Below, in pieces: positions 11,331 through 22,265 of a DNA stretch of 64,000 bases (its first letter is position 1; each line of letters opens with the position of its first letter). Both the position numbers and the translations under genes were made by a program. The notes under the pieces are model-generated. The model had not been told where the DNA came from and made no database searches. It saw nothing but the letters and a program-made list of their open reading frames with translations. This DNA comes from Dugong dugon (lineage: Eukaryota > Chordata > Mammalia > Sirenia > Dugongidae), in NCBI GenBank assembly GCA_030035585.1, contig CM057466.1:115318682-115382681 (forward strand), written 5' to 3'.

Positions 11331-12920
11331 TATTACTCAGCTCTTAAGTGATCTTTTGCTCCAATATTTACTAAATTGCTTTTTTTCCCTGTTACTAAAT
11401 TATTTTTACCATTTGCTACACCCCTTAATTATATATCATTCTTTCAAGATGTTATGTTTGGGGTTTGGTTTCTAGATGGAGATTTATATGCCTTCATGTT
11501 AGAGTCGTTTATATATTATTATTATTATTTTGCAATTCCTGAGAGAGGAGCTTTATTAGGTATTAAAATGAGTAATTCGTATTTGAGTGTAAATGTATCT
11601 GAATAATTTTAATGAGGTTAGCAATTACGGTAACTGTTCACTGAATGCATGCATTACTGGTACAATGGTAACAGATTTCAACTTTGGCTTTGGATTATGA
11701 ATATACATGGGAAAGGATCATATGCTACTCGGCAACAAAATGATGACATGCAACCATTCTTAAGGTGAGACACATGTAAGAATGAACAGTATGATCTTTT
11801 TTTGAGGTTTTTGAGGATTATCTGTAATTTAGAAAGGAAATTAAAAAGAGTAGGTATAGCTATACCAAAGAAACAGAAAGGCAAGATGGAACGGTCCAAT
11901 CAGAGCTAGTACAAGATTTGGAAATAAATCACAAATCTGAAGAAAGCTAAATCATAAGAGAGGATTATGTTATTTATAATAGTCCTGCAAAAATGTTTAA
12001 GCTTTAAGTAGGTAAAATACATCAGAACCTTAATTTTGCGGCTTTACTAAAACCAGAATACAAGGTAGACCGCATTTAATACTAACTGGCATGGGTTCTA
12101 TTCTGAGTTATTCCTTTGACTTCTGACATTATGTCTCTCTAGACATGTGAAAGGCACATAGCATAATTCAGTAACCAAAGAATTATAAACAGAAAACTGA
12201 GAAGGAGGTACAAAATTGATTAATCATCTTACCTACAAGGGATAGCACCAAACTAAGTAATTGTCTAGGCAAATATATACTTTTATATTTCTGACAATCC
12301 AGGAGAAAAACAAATTTCCTGTAAAGTATGAAAGAATATGTGTACTGATTGCCTATACAAAAAGCCTCCAAGGGTTTCTTTTCTTTGTTGCTATAAATCT
12401 AGCCTGACAGTGAAAAAGTCACCTACACAGCTATCCAAAAATCTTATCTTCAGCAAAATGGGTGCAATCAGTTGTTGAGAAAAACGTACAATGAATTTTG
12501 TAAACTTTTGCATGGGTGAAGCATTTGCGTACGTTCTGGACTATAGAAACAATAGCAAAACCCTCTTTAAAAGGCAGGAATTTTTATAAATCCCGAAGGC
12601 AAACCAATGTGTGTCTCCAGCCTAATGCGGATGCATCCTCTTAGTCACCTTTCAGCCCCTGGAACCCACCTGCAAGCACCGTGAAATGCACTGAGGAAGA
12701 CGGAAAGGGGAGTATTCCAAGGGAGCCAAAACAGAATGATCTGTACCTTGGAGATGTTAATGCAAAGAAGCCCAGGACCGATGTGTGCCAACCTGGACGA
12801 ACCTAGGAGGTTTCCCACCCTGGTGTGGACCAGAGTGACCAGACAACCCTGCTCAAAGGCCACTTCAGAAATGCACATGTGACTGGACTGAGTATGAAGA
12901 AGTTTGCAACCATGCCCGCT
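11331..12920. other. Unrecognised AT-rich intergenic sequence
   Basis: No recognisable transposon, exon or RNA gene. The open frames are short and AT-driven. Confidence 0.45.
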
Positions 12921-13048
12921 GCATTACCAGGTGCCACTCACCCCCTGCAACTACATTAAAGGGTGTCACACTCCCCTGGTGACCGCATTATGGGGTGCCA
13001 CAAACCCGTGGTGACTGCATTATGGTGTGCCACTCACCCCTGGTGATT
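12921..13048 (+). repeat. 32-bp minisatellite, four copies
   Basis: Four head-to-tail units begin at 12921, 12953, 12985 and 13017, an exact 32-bp period. Each has the form (G/A)CATTA, then GGTGCCAC, then CCCCTGGTGA. The units differ by several substitutions, so the array is old. Confidence 0.88.
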
Positions 13049-13773
13049 GCTTTTCAGGTTACTCTGAGTCATCAGGCCTTTCTTTGGTTGCTCAAGAGAT
13101 CAATACGTCTAATGATCCTTGGGTTCTAGAAATCAGTGCTTTTAAAGGGGCGTGGCTGATGCCACACTCCGTGCCAGTGCTAAGTGGGAAGAATCTTTCA
13201 TTTTAATACTGAATCTTCTTGTCTCATTTAAGGCTAGATTTCAATCTAAGCTATGATTGGGTATTGCTGTATGAATCTGGGCTTAGACACTTTCGTGTTA
13301 GATATTGCTTTAATTCTAGGGCAAAATAACAGAATGGTATTTCCCAAAGCAATTCTTGAATGACTGAATTTTAATGTTAGCCTCATTGCTGTTTAGTTTG
13401 TTTTGGCCAATAGTTATGATCCCCAGATGAAAAACCCTCCAGCTTAATTGTTGCTCTAATTGCTCCCCTAATAATTCATATTGGTGTCTTTTTTTTTTTT
13501 TTTTAATGTGTTAGCTAAGTGTTGATACGGGAGAAAATGAGGCACTGGGCAAGAACATCAGTCAAAATATTTAGGAAAACATTAGATGGAAAAAAAGTTA
13601 AGCTGCTTCTTTGCTGCCAGACTTCTCAAAGCCTTAAATGTGCTCATGAACCACGTGAGTGCCCCAGAGGGGAATGTAGAAAGCAGTGTTTTCCAAATGT
13701 AATGGGCCAAAGAGCCACAGTACTGAGTTTAGGAACACTAGACATCAAGTATTGCTTTGGCTACCACAACAGC
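13049..13773. other. Unrecognised intergenic sequence
   Basis: Contains an 18-bp T run ending near 13505. No named repeat or gene is recognised. Confidence 0.4.
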
Positions 13774-14028
13774 AAGGAGCCCTGGTGGCATGGTGGTTAA
13801 GTGCTCGGCTGCAAACCGGAAGGTCAGCAGTTCGAACCCAACCAGCAACTCCAAAGGAGAAAAGACCTGGCAATCTGCTCTGGTAAAGATTAAAAGAAAA
13901 AAGATAAAACAAACTCATTGCCATCAAATCGATTCCAACTTCTACCTAAGAAAGCATATGGGGCAGTTTTGCCCTGTCATATAGGGCCACTATGAGTTGG
14001 AACTGACTCGTTGGCACACAGCAACAAC
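13774..14028 (+). mobile_element. AfroSINE, composite
   Basis: The head is 'GGAGCCCTGGTGGCATGG', the B-box is 'GTTCGAACC', and the tail is 'ATAGGGCCACTATGAGTTGG'. In the middle (about 13905-13940) there is 'CATTGCCATCAAATCGATTCC', which looks like the start of an oppositely oriented AfroSINE. The element is therefore a mosaic, or contains a truncated second insertion. Confidence 0.85.
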
Positions 14029-14179
14029 AACAGCATCTTTCTGATGTTAACAACCAAGCCTCACAACTTACCATTAGCAATGCTTTCAGCCACTGAGAAG
14101 GGATCCAGTCTGTCTCAGTCATGAGCAGGTTCCCTTCTTCTCTTGTCACCTAACTGGTTCCCACCTCCCCTCACACTAT

Positions 14180-14333
14180 CCACTGATATGGATCAAAAAC
14201 CTACGTGTAAGTGCTAAAACCTGAAACTCTTAGGAGAAAATACAGGGCAAATCTTTGTGACCTTGATGTGGCGATGGATTCTTAAATAAGGTACCAAAAG
14301 CGCAAGCAATGAGGGAAAAAATAGCTAAATTGG
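14180..14333 (+). mobile_element. L1 LINE, ORF2 3' segment (part 1 of 3)
   Basis: Contains L1 ORF2-type sequence 'CCTGAAACTCTTAGGAGAAA', then 'CTTTGTGACCTTG', then 'AAAAGCGCAAGCAATGAGGG', then 'GCTAAATTGG'. It is cut at 14333 by a solo LTR and continues at 14870. Confidence 0.88.
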
Positions 14334-14869
14334 TGTCTTAGTCATCTAGTGCTGCTATAACAGAAATACCACAAGTGGATGGCTTTAGCAAAGGGAAGTT
14401 TATTCTGTCACAATCCAGCAGGCTACAAGTTCAAATTCAAGGTGTCAGCTCCAGGGGAATGCTTTCTCTGTCAGCTCTGGAGGAAGGTCCGTGTCATCAA
14501 TCTTCCCTTGGTTTGGGAGCTTCTCTGCGTGGAACTTTAGGCCCAAAGGACGCACTGTGCTCCCTGCACTGCTTTCCTGGTGGTATGAAGTTCCCATGTG
14601 TCTCTGCTCACTTCTGTCTTTTATGTCTCAAAAGAGATTGGCTTAAGACACTACCCAATCTTGTAGACCTGATCAGTATAACCTCATCATAGTGATAGAG
14701 TTTACAACACATAAGGAAATCACGTATGGCCTCATTATAGTGATAGTGTTTATAGCACATAAGGAAATCACATCAGATTTACAAAACAGTACACAGTCAT
14801 ACAACACGGGGAATCATGACCCAGCCAAGTTGACAGATATTTTAGGGGGACACAATTCAGTCCATGACA
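14334..14869 (-). mobile_element. MaLR-like solo LTR with 5-bp TSD
   Basis: This 536-bp element starts TGTCTTAG and ends CCATGACA (TG...CA). It is flanked by a perfect 5-bp target-site duplication, ATTGG, at 14329-14333 and 14870-14874. Read on the minus strand it begins TGTCATGGA(C)TGAATTGTG and ends CACTAGATGACTAAGACA, the MLT1/MST/THE1-like framework of ERVL-MaLR LTRs. Related copies lie at 42013, 43826, 54880 and 60096. No internal region is attached. It interrupts the L1, so it is younger. Confidence 0.9.
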
Positions 14870-15343
14870 ATTGGTCTTCATCGAAATTTTTTTAAAAAAT
14901 TGTTTACCAAAGGACATTATTAAGGAAGTGAAAAGACAACCTACAGAACTGGAGAATTTATCTGCAAATCATATATCTGATAAGAGTCTAATATTCAGAA
15001 TGTATAAAGACCTCTTGCAACTCGATAATAAAAAGCCAAGCAACCCAATAAAAAAATGCGCAAAGAACTTGAATAAACATTTCTCCACAGAAGATATACA
15101 ACTGGCAAACAAGCACGTGAAAAGATGCTCAACATCATTAGTCATTAGTAAATGCAAGTCAAAACCACAATGAGATATAACTTCATACCCATTAGGATGG
15201 CTAATACCAAAACATCAGATAATAAGAAGTATTGACAAGGATGTGGAGAAATTGGAACCCTTGCTCATTGTTGGTGGGAATATAAAATGGTACAGCCACT
15301 GTGGAAAAGAGTTTGGTGGTTCCTCAAAAAGCCAAGGAGGGCA
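14870..15343 (+). mobile_element. L1 LINE, ORF2 3' segment (part 2 of 3)
   Basis: Resumes directly from part 1 ('ATTGGTCTTCATCGAAA'). It reads through typical L1 3' ORF2 text: 'GAAAAGACAACCTACAGAA', 'ACATTTCTCCACAGAAGATA', 'GGATGTGGAGAAATTGGAAC', 'GGTGGGAATATAAAATGG'. It is cut near 15343 by an RTE insertion. Confidence 0.93.
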
Positions 15344-17057
15344 TGTTGTTGTTATTGTTAGGTGCTGTTGAGTCATTTCTGACTCATATGGATCCTACGT
15401 ACAACAAAATGAAACACTGCCCAGTCCTGCACCCTCCTCACCATCTTTGCTATGTTTCAGCCCATTGTTGCAGCCAGTGTATCAATTCATCTCATTGAGG
15501 GTCTTCCTCTTTTTCAATGACTGTCTACTTTACCAAGCATGATGTCTTTTTCCAGGAAATGGTCTCGCCTGTTAACATGTCCAAAGCACACATGAGAAGA
15601 AGTCTCACCCTCCTCCTCACTTCTGAAGAGCATTCTGGCGGCACTTCTTCCAAAATAGATTTGTTTGTTCCTCTGGCAGTCCATGGTACATTCAATATTC
15701 TTCACTAACACCATAATTCAAAGGCTTCAATTCATCTTTGGTCTTCCTTATTCATTGTCCAGATTTTGCACGCATATGCCGTCGAGTCGCTTCTGACTCA
15801 TAGCAACCCTGTAGACAGAGTAGAACTGCCCCCAAAGGGTTTCCCAAGAACAGCTGGTGAATTTGAACTGCCAGCCTTCCGGTTAGCAGCCAAGCTCTTA
15901 ACCACTGCACCACTGGGGCTCCGCATGCATATGAGACGATTGAAAATCTCATGGCTTTGGTCAGGTACACCTTAGCCTTCCACATCTTTGCTTTTCTAAC
16001 CCTTTAAAGAGATTTTTTGCAGAAGACTTACCTAATGCAATACATAATTTTGTTTCTTGACTGCTGCTTCCATGGGCATTGATTGTGGATCCAAGTAAAA
16101 TGAAATCCTTGACAATGTCAGTCTTTTCTTCATTTATCATGATATTGCTTATTGGTCTAGTTGTGAGAATTTTTGCCCATAGAATCCTTCAGTATTGTAA
16201 CCTGAGGCTTGAATTTGTTCTTTAATTCTTCCAGCTTGAGAAATCTGAACCCTGTTCTTCCCTTTTGGTTTTCTAACTCCAGGTCTTTGCATGTTTCATT
16301 ATAATACTTGACTTTGTCCTCTTGAGCCGCCCTTTGAAATCTTCTGTTCAGCTCTTTTACTTCATCATTTCTTCTGTTTGCTTTAGCTACTCTACATTCA
16401 AGAGAAAGTTTCAGAGTCTTTTCTGACATCCATTTTGGTCTTTTCTTTCTTTCCTGTCTTTTCAATGAACTTTTTCTTTCTTCTTGTATGATAGCCATGA
16501 TGTCATCCCATAAGTCATCTGCTCTTCAGTCATTAGAGTTCAATGCGGCAAATCTATTCTTGAGCTAGTCTCTAAATTCAAGTGGGATATACTCAAGGTC
16601 ATACTTTAGCTCTTGTGGAGTTTTTAAAATTTTCTTCAGCTTCACTTGTACTGGCACATGAGCAATTGATGGCATGTTCCACAGTCGGCCTCTGGTCTTG
16701 TTCTGACTGATGATATTGTGCTTCTGCATTGTCTCTTTCCACAGAAATAGTCAGTCTGATTCCTGGGTATTCCATCCAGCAAGGTCCACGTCTATAGTCA
16801 CTGTTTATATTGTTGAAAGAAAGTATTTGCAATGAATAAGTCATTGATCTTGGAAAATTCTATCATGTGATCTCTGGCGTCATTTCTAGCACCAAGGCCA
16901 CATTTTCCAACTACAGATTCTTCTTTATTTCCAACTTTCACATTCCAATCACCAGTAATTATCAATGCATCCCAATTGCATGTCTGAATAATTTCAGACT
17001 GCAGAAGTTGGTAAAAATCTTCAATTTCTTCATCTTTGGCATTACTGGTTGGTGCAT
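15344..17057 (-). pseudogene. RTE/BovB-type LINE, internally deleted
   Basis: Minus-strand translation shows two parts of an RTE ORF2. The plus-strand right half (16500-17057) encodes an endonuclease-like segment with a GDWNxKVG motif, then a G-LGARN motif. Next comes a charged linker at 16157-16498 containing 'KRPKWMSEKTLKLSLE' and 'NRRFQRAAQEDKVKYYNE'. The left half (15344-15767 and 15934-16170) encodes the C-terminus with an 'FGHVNRRDHFLEKDIMLGKV' motif. No reverse-transcriptase catalytic core (YADD region) lies between the linker and the C-terminus, so about 1 kb of ORF2 is missing. Frameshifts and stops are frequent. It sits inside an L1 and carries an AfroSINE. Confidence 0.88.
15779..15922 (-). 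mobile_element. AfroSINE inside the RTE element
   Basis: Reverse-complement AfroSINE from 'CCGTCGAGTCGCTTCTGACT' to 'CACCACTGGGGCTCC'. It is flanked by a near-perfect 11-bp duplication, GCACGCATATG (15768-15778) and GCATGCATATG (15923-15933). This is the third nesting level: SINE in RTE in L1. Confidence 0.92.
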
Positions 17058-17609
17058 AAATTTACCTTATGACCCAGTAATACCACTCCTAGTTATATAC
17101 CTAAGAGAAATGAAAATATTTGTCCATCCAAAAACTTGTACACAAATGTTTATAGCTGCTCTGTTTATAATAGTCAAATGGTAGAAACAAGCTAAAAGTC
17201 CATCAGCTGATGAATGGATATACAAAATATGGTCCATCTACACAATGGAGTATTATTCAGTCATAAAAAGGAATGAAGTTCTGATACATCTTATGACATG
17301 GATAAAACTTGAAAACACCCTGACGCAAAAGGTCACATGTTGTATGAGATTTCATTTATATGAATTGGCCAGAATAGGTAAATCCGTAGAGAGAAGAAGC
17401 AGATTGATGGCAGCCAGGGTCTGGAGAGAGGTGTTTCATAGGGCTGCTTAATGGGTATGGAGTTTTCATTTGGGGAGATGAAAATGAGTTAGAACTAGAT
17501 AGAGGTGCTGGTTGCACAACATTGTGAATGTATTAAAATGGCAGTGAATTATATACTTTAAAATAGTTAATTTTATGTTATGTGAATTTCAGCTAAAAAA
17601 AAAAATTGA
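17058..17609 (+). mobile_element. L1 LINE 3' end with poly-A (part 3 of 3)
   Basis: Resumes the L1 at 'TTATGACCCAGTAATACCAC'. It includes 'TGGAGTATTATTCAGTCATA' and 'GGATAAAACTTGAAAACA', and ends in an A-rich tract at about 17594-17609. Parts 1-3 together give one 3'-end L1 copy of about 1.2 kb, disrupted twice. Confidence 0.93.
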
Positions 17610-18684
17610 AGAAGATAACACTTCCTAAAAATATATAAGCAGAATGTATTACATAAAATCACATGTAGTTCTATACAAACTGAAGGTGAACGGCACGCAG
17701 AGAAGACATTACAGAGCAAAATCTATCGCTTATCTCTGCAAAGCAGGCTGATAATCTGTTTTCCTACAATTTCCTACAATTTCCTACAATGACTGAACAA
17801 TTCACTGATTTTGATCATCATTGTGGCAAAGACATTGTTATAACAGCAGATACCACAATCTTGTGATAGTTAAGTAAATGTTGACAATCATCGGCTGATA
17901 TTTATCAACTTTGTCTGAAGAGAAACACTATGTATTCATTTCTCTGACAGAAAAAGAAAAGGTCACTATGAGTGCTGCCATTTTGTTTTACTTTGAATGA
18001 AAGAGTTGTCAGGTGACATTAGAGGAAAAATGAGAACCCACACCACGGTCCACTCACGTTGTTAACACCACAAACTTGGGAAACATTCTAAAGTACAAAA
18101 TGCCATTTTCTACTACTGCCCACTTAAAAGTTTCAGAATGTAGATGTACACAACAGCATTGGACAGTCATTTCTTGTTCACACAAACTCCGTGTAGCATA
18201 TTATGATCTTTGTAAGTCCTTCCTTGAATAAAACTTGGTTTCTGCCCTCAAGAAAACAGACATTTCTAACACTACCTAAAATATTTTGTGGTATGTGCTA
18301 TTCATGTGGTAAAAACAGAGGACTGTGGCAGCACAGAAGAAGGCAGGATGAGAAACGTCCCTGCCTCTCCGTTCTATGTCAAATACCCTAGTTACCGTAA
18401 TAAGATGGTGGCGGTTGAAGGCTCGAAGGGTTTTAATTTGGAGCAGCAAGGGAGGAGAACAAAGACCAGTGATGCACGTATTGAAGGAAGAAGGCAGGCA
18501 GTAAGTAGACTCGCAAATGAGGCACTGTGTTGGTGTTTGGTTTTCTGATTTTCCCTGAAAATCAGTTTCATGAAATAATGTCAGATTTTAATATCTTCAT
18601 ACATTTTTGGGAATATCTAAACAATGAATAGACATTTTTACAAAAGAAGATTTTGTTGTTGTTCTTTTTAAGATTCTGACTATA
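17610..18684. other. Unrecognised intergenic sequence
   Basis: Contains a tiny triplicate of the 10-bp word TTCCTACAAT at about 17761-17790. No other repeat or gene is recognised. Confidence 0.4.
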
Positions 18685-18785
18685 AGGTAGGTAGGTAGGT
18701 AATGGGTAGGTGAGTGAGTAAGTAGACAGGTGAATGAATGGATAATAGATAGATAAATACAGGTAGACAGACAAACAGATACAGT
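18685..18785 (+). repeat. GGTA/GATA tetranucleotide tract
   Basis: Tracts of GGTA, GTGA, GAAT, GATA and GACA steps form a decayed tetranucleotide microsatellite. The Tyr/Ser/Leu-rich minus-strand frames across it are repeat artefacts. Confidence 0.85.
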
Positions 18786-18993
18786 CAAATCTCCCCTTCT
18801 CTCATAACCATGTACTCAGTCTTGTGAGTATTTGTCAGCTGGCTCACAATTCAGAAGCTGGGGAATCATTTCTTGGGGGTTCTTTGCCACCACTCCATCC
18901 CTGTCTGCCCATTCATTTTCCCCTAGAGCCACCATCCCCCCTCCCTTCTGCTGTCTATGCATGAGGACCTAAATGGCTCATGGCCAAACCAAG

Positions 18994-19246
18994 GCTCACC
19001 ACACTGAGCCAGTGTCACTGAGGTGTAGACACCAGGGCACATCATCACTGAGCCAATGTCACTGGGGTATGAAAGCCAGGGCTCACCATCTCAGCCAGTA
19101 TCACTGGGGTGAAGAGGCCAGGGCTCACCATCTCTGAGCCAGTCTCACTAGGGTGTAGATACCAGGGTGCACCATCACTGAGCCAGTGTCACTGGGCTGT
19201 AAACACCTGGGCTCACCATCATTTAGCCAGTGTCACCAGGGTATAC
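18994..19246 (+). repeat. Minisatellite, about 43-bp unit, six copies
   Basis: Units of the form GCTCACCATC, then ACTGAGCCAGTGTCACTGGG, then GTGTAGACACCAGG start at about 18994, 19038, 19081, 19123, 19169 and 19211 (spacing 42-46 bp). Units differ by substitutions and small indels. Confidence 0.88.
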
Positions 19247-19565
19247 AAAGAAATTTCTTTTGTTGGAATGGCCCTCCATCTCTCTTTCCCTCTCCCATGT
19301 TACTGGTTCGTGTTCAGCCAAAGTCTGCTCCAGCCACTCCTGGAGTCCAACTTTCTTGACCTCACCTTGGGTGGTAGGGAGGAAGAAAAGAATCACAAAG
19401 GATGGTATTGGACACCTCATGTCCCACCTCACATCCTCCCAGCTCATCTTTTCCATCACTTTCCACAGCCACCTTTAACTAGTTCACCATTGCAGACACA
19501 TCTCACATGTACTGTGTATCTTGCTTTCGACTCTGCTCTTCTCTGAGGCTCACTGTGGGAGCCCA

Positions 19566-19797
19566 GATAGATAGTCTGTCTGTTTGTCCATCTGTCTATC
19601 CATCTATCTATCTATCTGTCTATGTGTCTGTCCATCCATCCATCCGTCCATCTGTCTGTCCACCCACCCATGCACCCACGCACCCACACACCCACGTACC
19701 CATCCATCCATCCATCCATCCATCCATCCATCCATCCATCCACCCACTCACCCACCCACCCAACCATCCATCCATCCATCCATCCATCCATCTATCA
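19566..19797 (-). repeat. (CATC)n tetranucleotide array
   Basis: About 230 bp of CATC/CTGT/CACC steps, the reverse complement of the GGAT class at 4351. The open frames on both strands (Pro-Ser-Ile-His, Trp-Met-Asp-Gly) are artefacts of the period. Confidence 0.95.
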
Positions 19798-20295
19798 GGC
19801 ATGCACAGTTAGGAAGGGCAAGGATGAAGGAGTCAGCATCACCAGGGATACTCCTTGACCAATAAGAGAGAGAGTGGATAATTGCCCCCCTGTCCTTCCC
19901 CTTGGGCAATTTGAGGTGCACTCCACATGGATACTCTCCATGGCTTCTCAGAAGGTCCCAGGGGGACTGGACCCCAACCAGCCACCGTGGTGACCACCTG
20001 GAGCACCCACCATTGTATTCTCTCCCTGCTCCCATCTCCTTCTCCTGAGTACCCCACGCCTGTTCCTTGGGATCACGTTTCCAAGAAACTATCTGTATGC
20101 AAGCCCTTGTCTCAGGCTCTGATTGGGAACCGCAGGCTAAGACAGATGAGTGTGGCAGGAGGCAGGAGTTAGATACAGACACATGAGTACTGAGAAAATC
20201 TAGAAGGACCTCATGCCCTGAATTCTCCAACGATGGAGTTTAGGATATAGTTGTGGGGTATGAGTTTGGATTTAATCTATATTAGTCTAAATAAC
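19798..20295. other. Unrecognised intergenic sequence
   Basis: The overlapping open frames (up to 160 codons on minus) extend into the CATC array and show no family similarity. Confidence 0.4.
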
Positions 20296-20446
20296 AGTGC
20301 CCTGGTGGCTCAGTGGTTAAGAGCTCGGCTGCTAACCAAAAGGTTAGCAGTTCAAATCCACCAGCCACCCTTGGAAACCCTATGGGGCAGTTCTGCTCTG
20401 TCCTATAGGGTCTCTATGAGTCAGAATTGACTCGACGGCAACAGTC
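20296..20446 (+). mobile_element. AfroSINE (short type)
   Basis: Head 'GTGCCCTGGTGGCTCAGTGG', B-box region 'GTTCAAATCC', tail 'TATGAGTCAGAATTGACTCG'. It lacks the middle 'GAGAAAGATGTGGCAGTCTG' block, so it belongs to the short subtype. A possible short target duplication, CTAAATA, lies on both sides. Confidence 0.93.
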
Positions 20447-21315
20447 AATGGGCAAGCCTAAATATCATGCAATAGTTTACTAACAAGCAGCTCAAACAAG
20501 CCTAAAATTACAAAAGTTATAAAGGACCATTAGCTTAGAAATATTCCCTTTATGACCAAACACGGAAACAAAACAAAATGCAATGTGGGAAATGCAGATA
20601 TTTGGAACCAAACAAGGGAAGAGAAAGGGTAGAGTTCAAATGAAGAAACTTAGGATGACTGGTGTCTTTCGACAGAAAACTCGAATCTGTAAGGTCACTG
20701 ATTATTTCAATTTCTCACTTAAAAGCTACTGGGTTATTGATACAAGTCAAATTAGCCAGCCCAATTTTGGCATTTTCCCAGGAAAGTTCTACTAAAAATA
20801 AACCAGCTGCCTGCCTGTCCCATAATAGTAGGCTGTTGATTTTCAGAATTATCACTATGAAAAATAAAATACTGAAGTCCTCAAGAGCTGCTTTTAATTA
20901 AATTGCCAAGTTTCTCATTGAGGGCTATCTGCAAACTATGCTGCTTGCTCTTTGATGTGAGATGAGCATAGTTCAGTGGAAACGTGGTGAGATCCAGGGC
21001 TGCACAGGCCAGCAGCCTGGAGCATGTGGACTCGGAGTTGGTTTCACCTCCTGCTCTGTTGTTCTGAGCTTAAAGGAGTGTGAGCAGGCAGTCAGGCAAA
21101 GGGGGACCTGCTCTAATTGGATGACTTGACCAAATGGAACATGAATGTTGTAACTTTGTCACCACAGACCAGAAAGGTAAAAACACAGAGTCTTTCCTAA
21201 AATGGTCTACAATCTGTTGTCTTCAGGAAACTTGAAATGCTTCGAAAACTAAATGTGATGGTTGTATAACTCATTAAATGGCAAACTTGTCCTGAACTGA
21301 AGTGAGATTATTTAT
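20447..21315. other. Unrecognised intergenic sequence
   Basis: No transposon or exon recognised. Confidence 0.4.
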
Positions 21316-21752
21316 AAGATGTGTGTGTGAGTGTATGGTTTGTATGAGTATTCAGGTGTACACGTGTGGTTGGCATGAGTATGTGTGTATGGTTTGTATG
21401 AAAGTGTGTATGTGCAAGTGTGTGTTCATATGAGTGTGTGTATTTTGTATGGGTATGCTGATGAGTTTGTATGTGTGTGAATGTATAGTGTGTGTGATTT
21501 GTATGGGTGCATGCTTATGTGCAAATGTATAAGTGTGTGCGTATGTGTTTTGTATGAATGTGTGTGTAGTTTGTACAAGTGTGTGAGTGTGTATGTGGTG
21601 AGTATGGTTTTATGAGTGTGTGTGTGTGTATGTGGCATGTGTGTGGTTTGTATAAGTGTGTGAGTGTATATGTAGTATGTGTGAGGTTTGTATGTGTGTG
21701 TGAGTATGTGGTGTGTGTATGAGTGTGTGTGTTATGGTGTATATGGTATGTG
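21316..21752 (+). repeat. TG-rich array with irregular minisatellite-like structure
   Basis: About 435 bp of TGTG blocks separated by recurring words such as GTTTGTATG, GAGTGTGTG and GTATGTGGTG. It has Z-DNA-prone alternating sequence. The two minus-strand His-Thr repeat frames are artefacts. Confidence 0.92.
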
Positions 21753-21799
21753 CACTGTGTTCCCTTTCTCAAATCCAAAAAACTCTAAATTTCAAAGGT

Positions 21800-22265
21800 A
21801 AACCTCAATGAATGGAGGAATATTCCATGTTCGTGGATTGAAAAGATTCCATTTCTTTCAAAATTTATCTATAGAGTCAATGCAATCAAAATTAAAACCC
21901 AGCAAACTATTTTACAGAAGTTGAGAGCAGATTCTAAAATGTATATTGATATGCAAAGAGCCAAGAACAGGGAAGACAATCAGAAGCAGAACAAAGTTTG
22001 ATGACTTATGCTACTGGTTATCAAGAAAAATAGTAACGATAGAGTTACTAAGAGTTAATCAGACAAGGGACCAATGGAACAGAATAGAAAGTCCAGAAGC
22101 ACAGGTACCCTTGTATAGGCACTTGATTTGTGAAAGAAGTGGCTATGTAGGGCACTGAGGGGGGATGGTCTTCTTAAAAAATAATACTGGGTCATTAGGA
22201 CATCCATATGACAAAAACCAAAACTTGACCCCTCCACACCATACAAAAAGTTCAGTTCCAGGTGA
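21800..22265 (+). mobile_element. L1 LINE ORF2 fragment (downstream portion)
   Basis: Matches late L1 ORF2: 'GGAATATTCCATGTTCGTGG', 'TATAGAGTCAATGCAATCAA', 'GGACCAATGGAACAGAATAG', 'AAACTTGACCCCTCCACACC'. It ends abruptly near 22265. The next L1 text belongs to an earlier part of ORF2, so it is a different copy or a rearrangement. Confidence 0.85.

Noticed and set aside
12921-13048. CRISPR-like array of 32-bp repeats
   Set aside because: The units are directly abutting with no spacers, diverged, and in a mammalian genome. It is a minisatellite.
19507-20230. Frames of 60-160 codons on both strands
   Set aside because: They use the CATC array for most of their length. The non-repetitive remainder has no domain.
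21426-21778. His-Thr repeat frames
   Set aside because: Artefacts of the TG-rich array.
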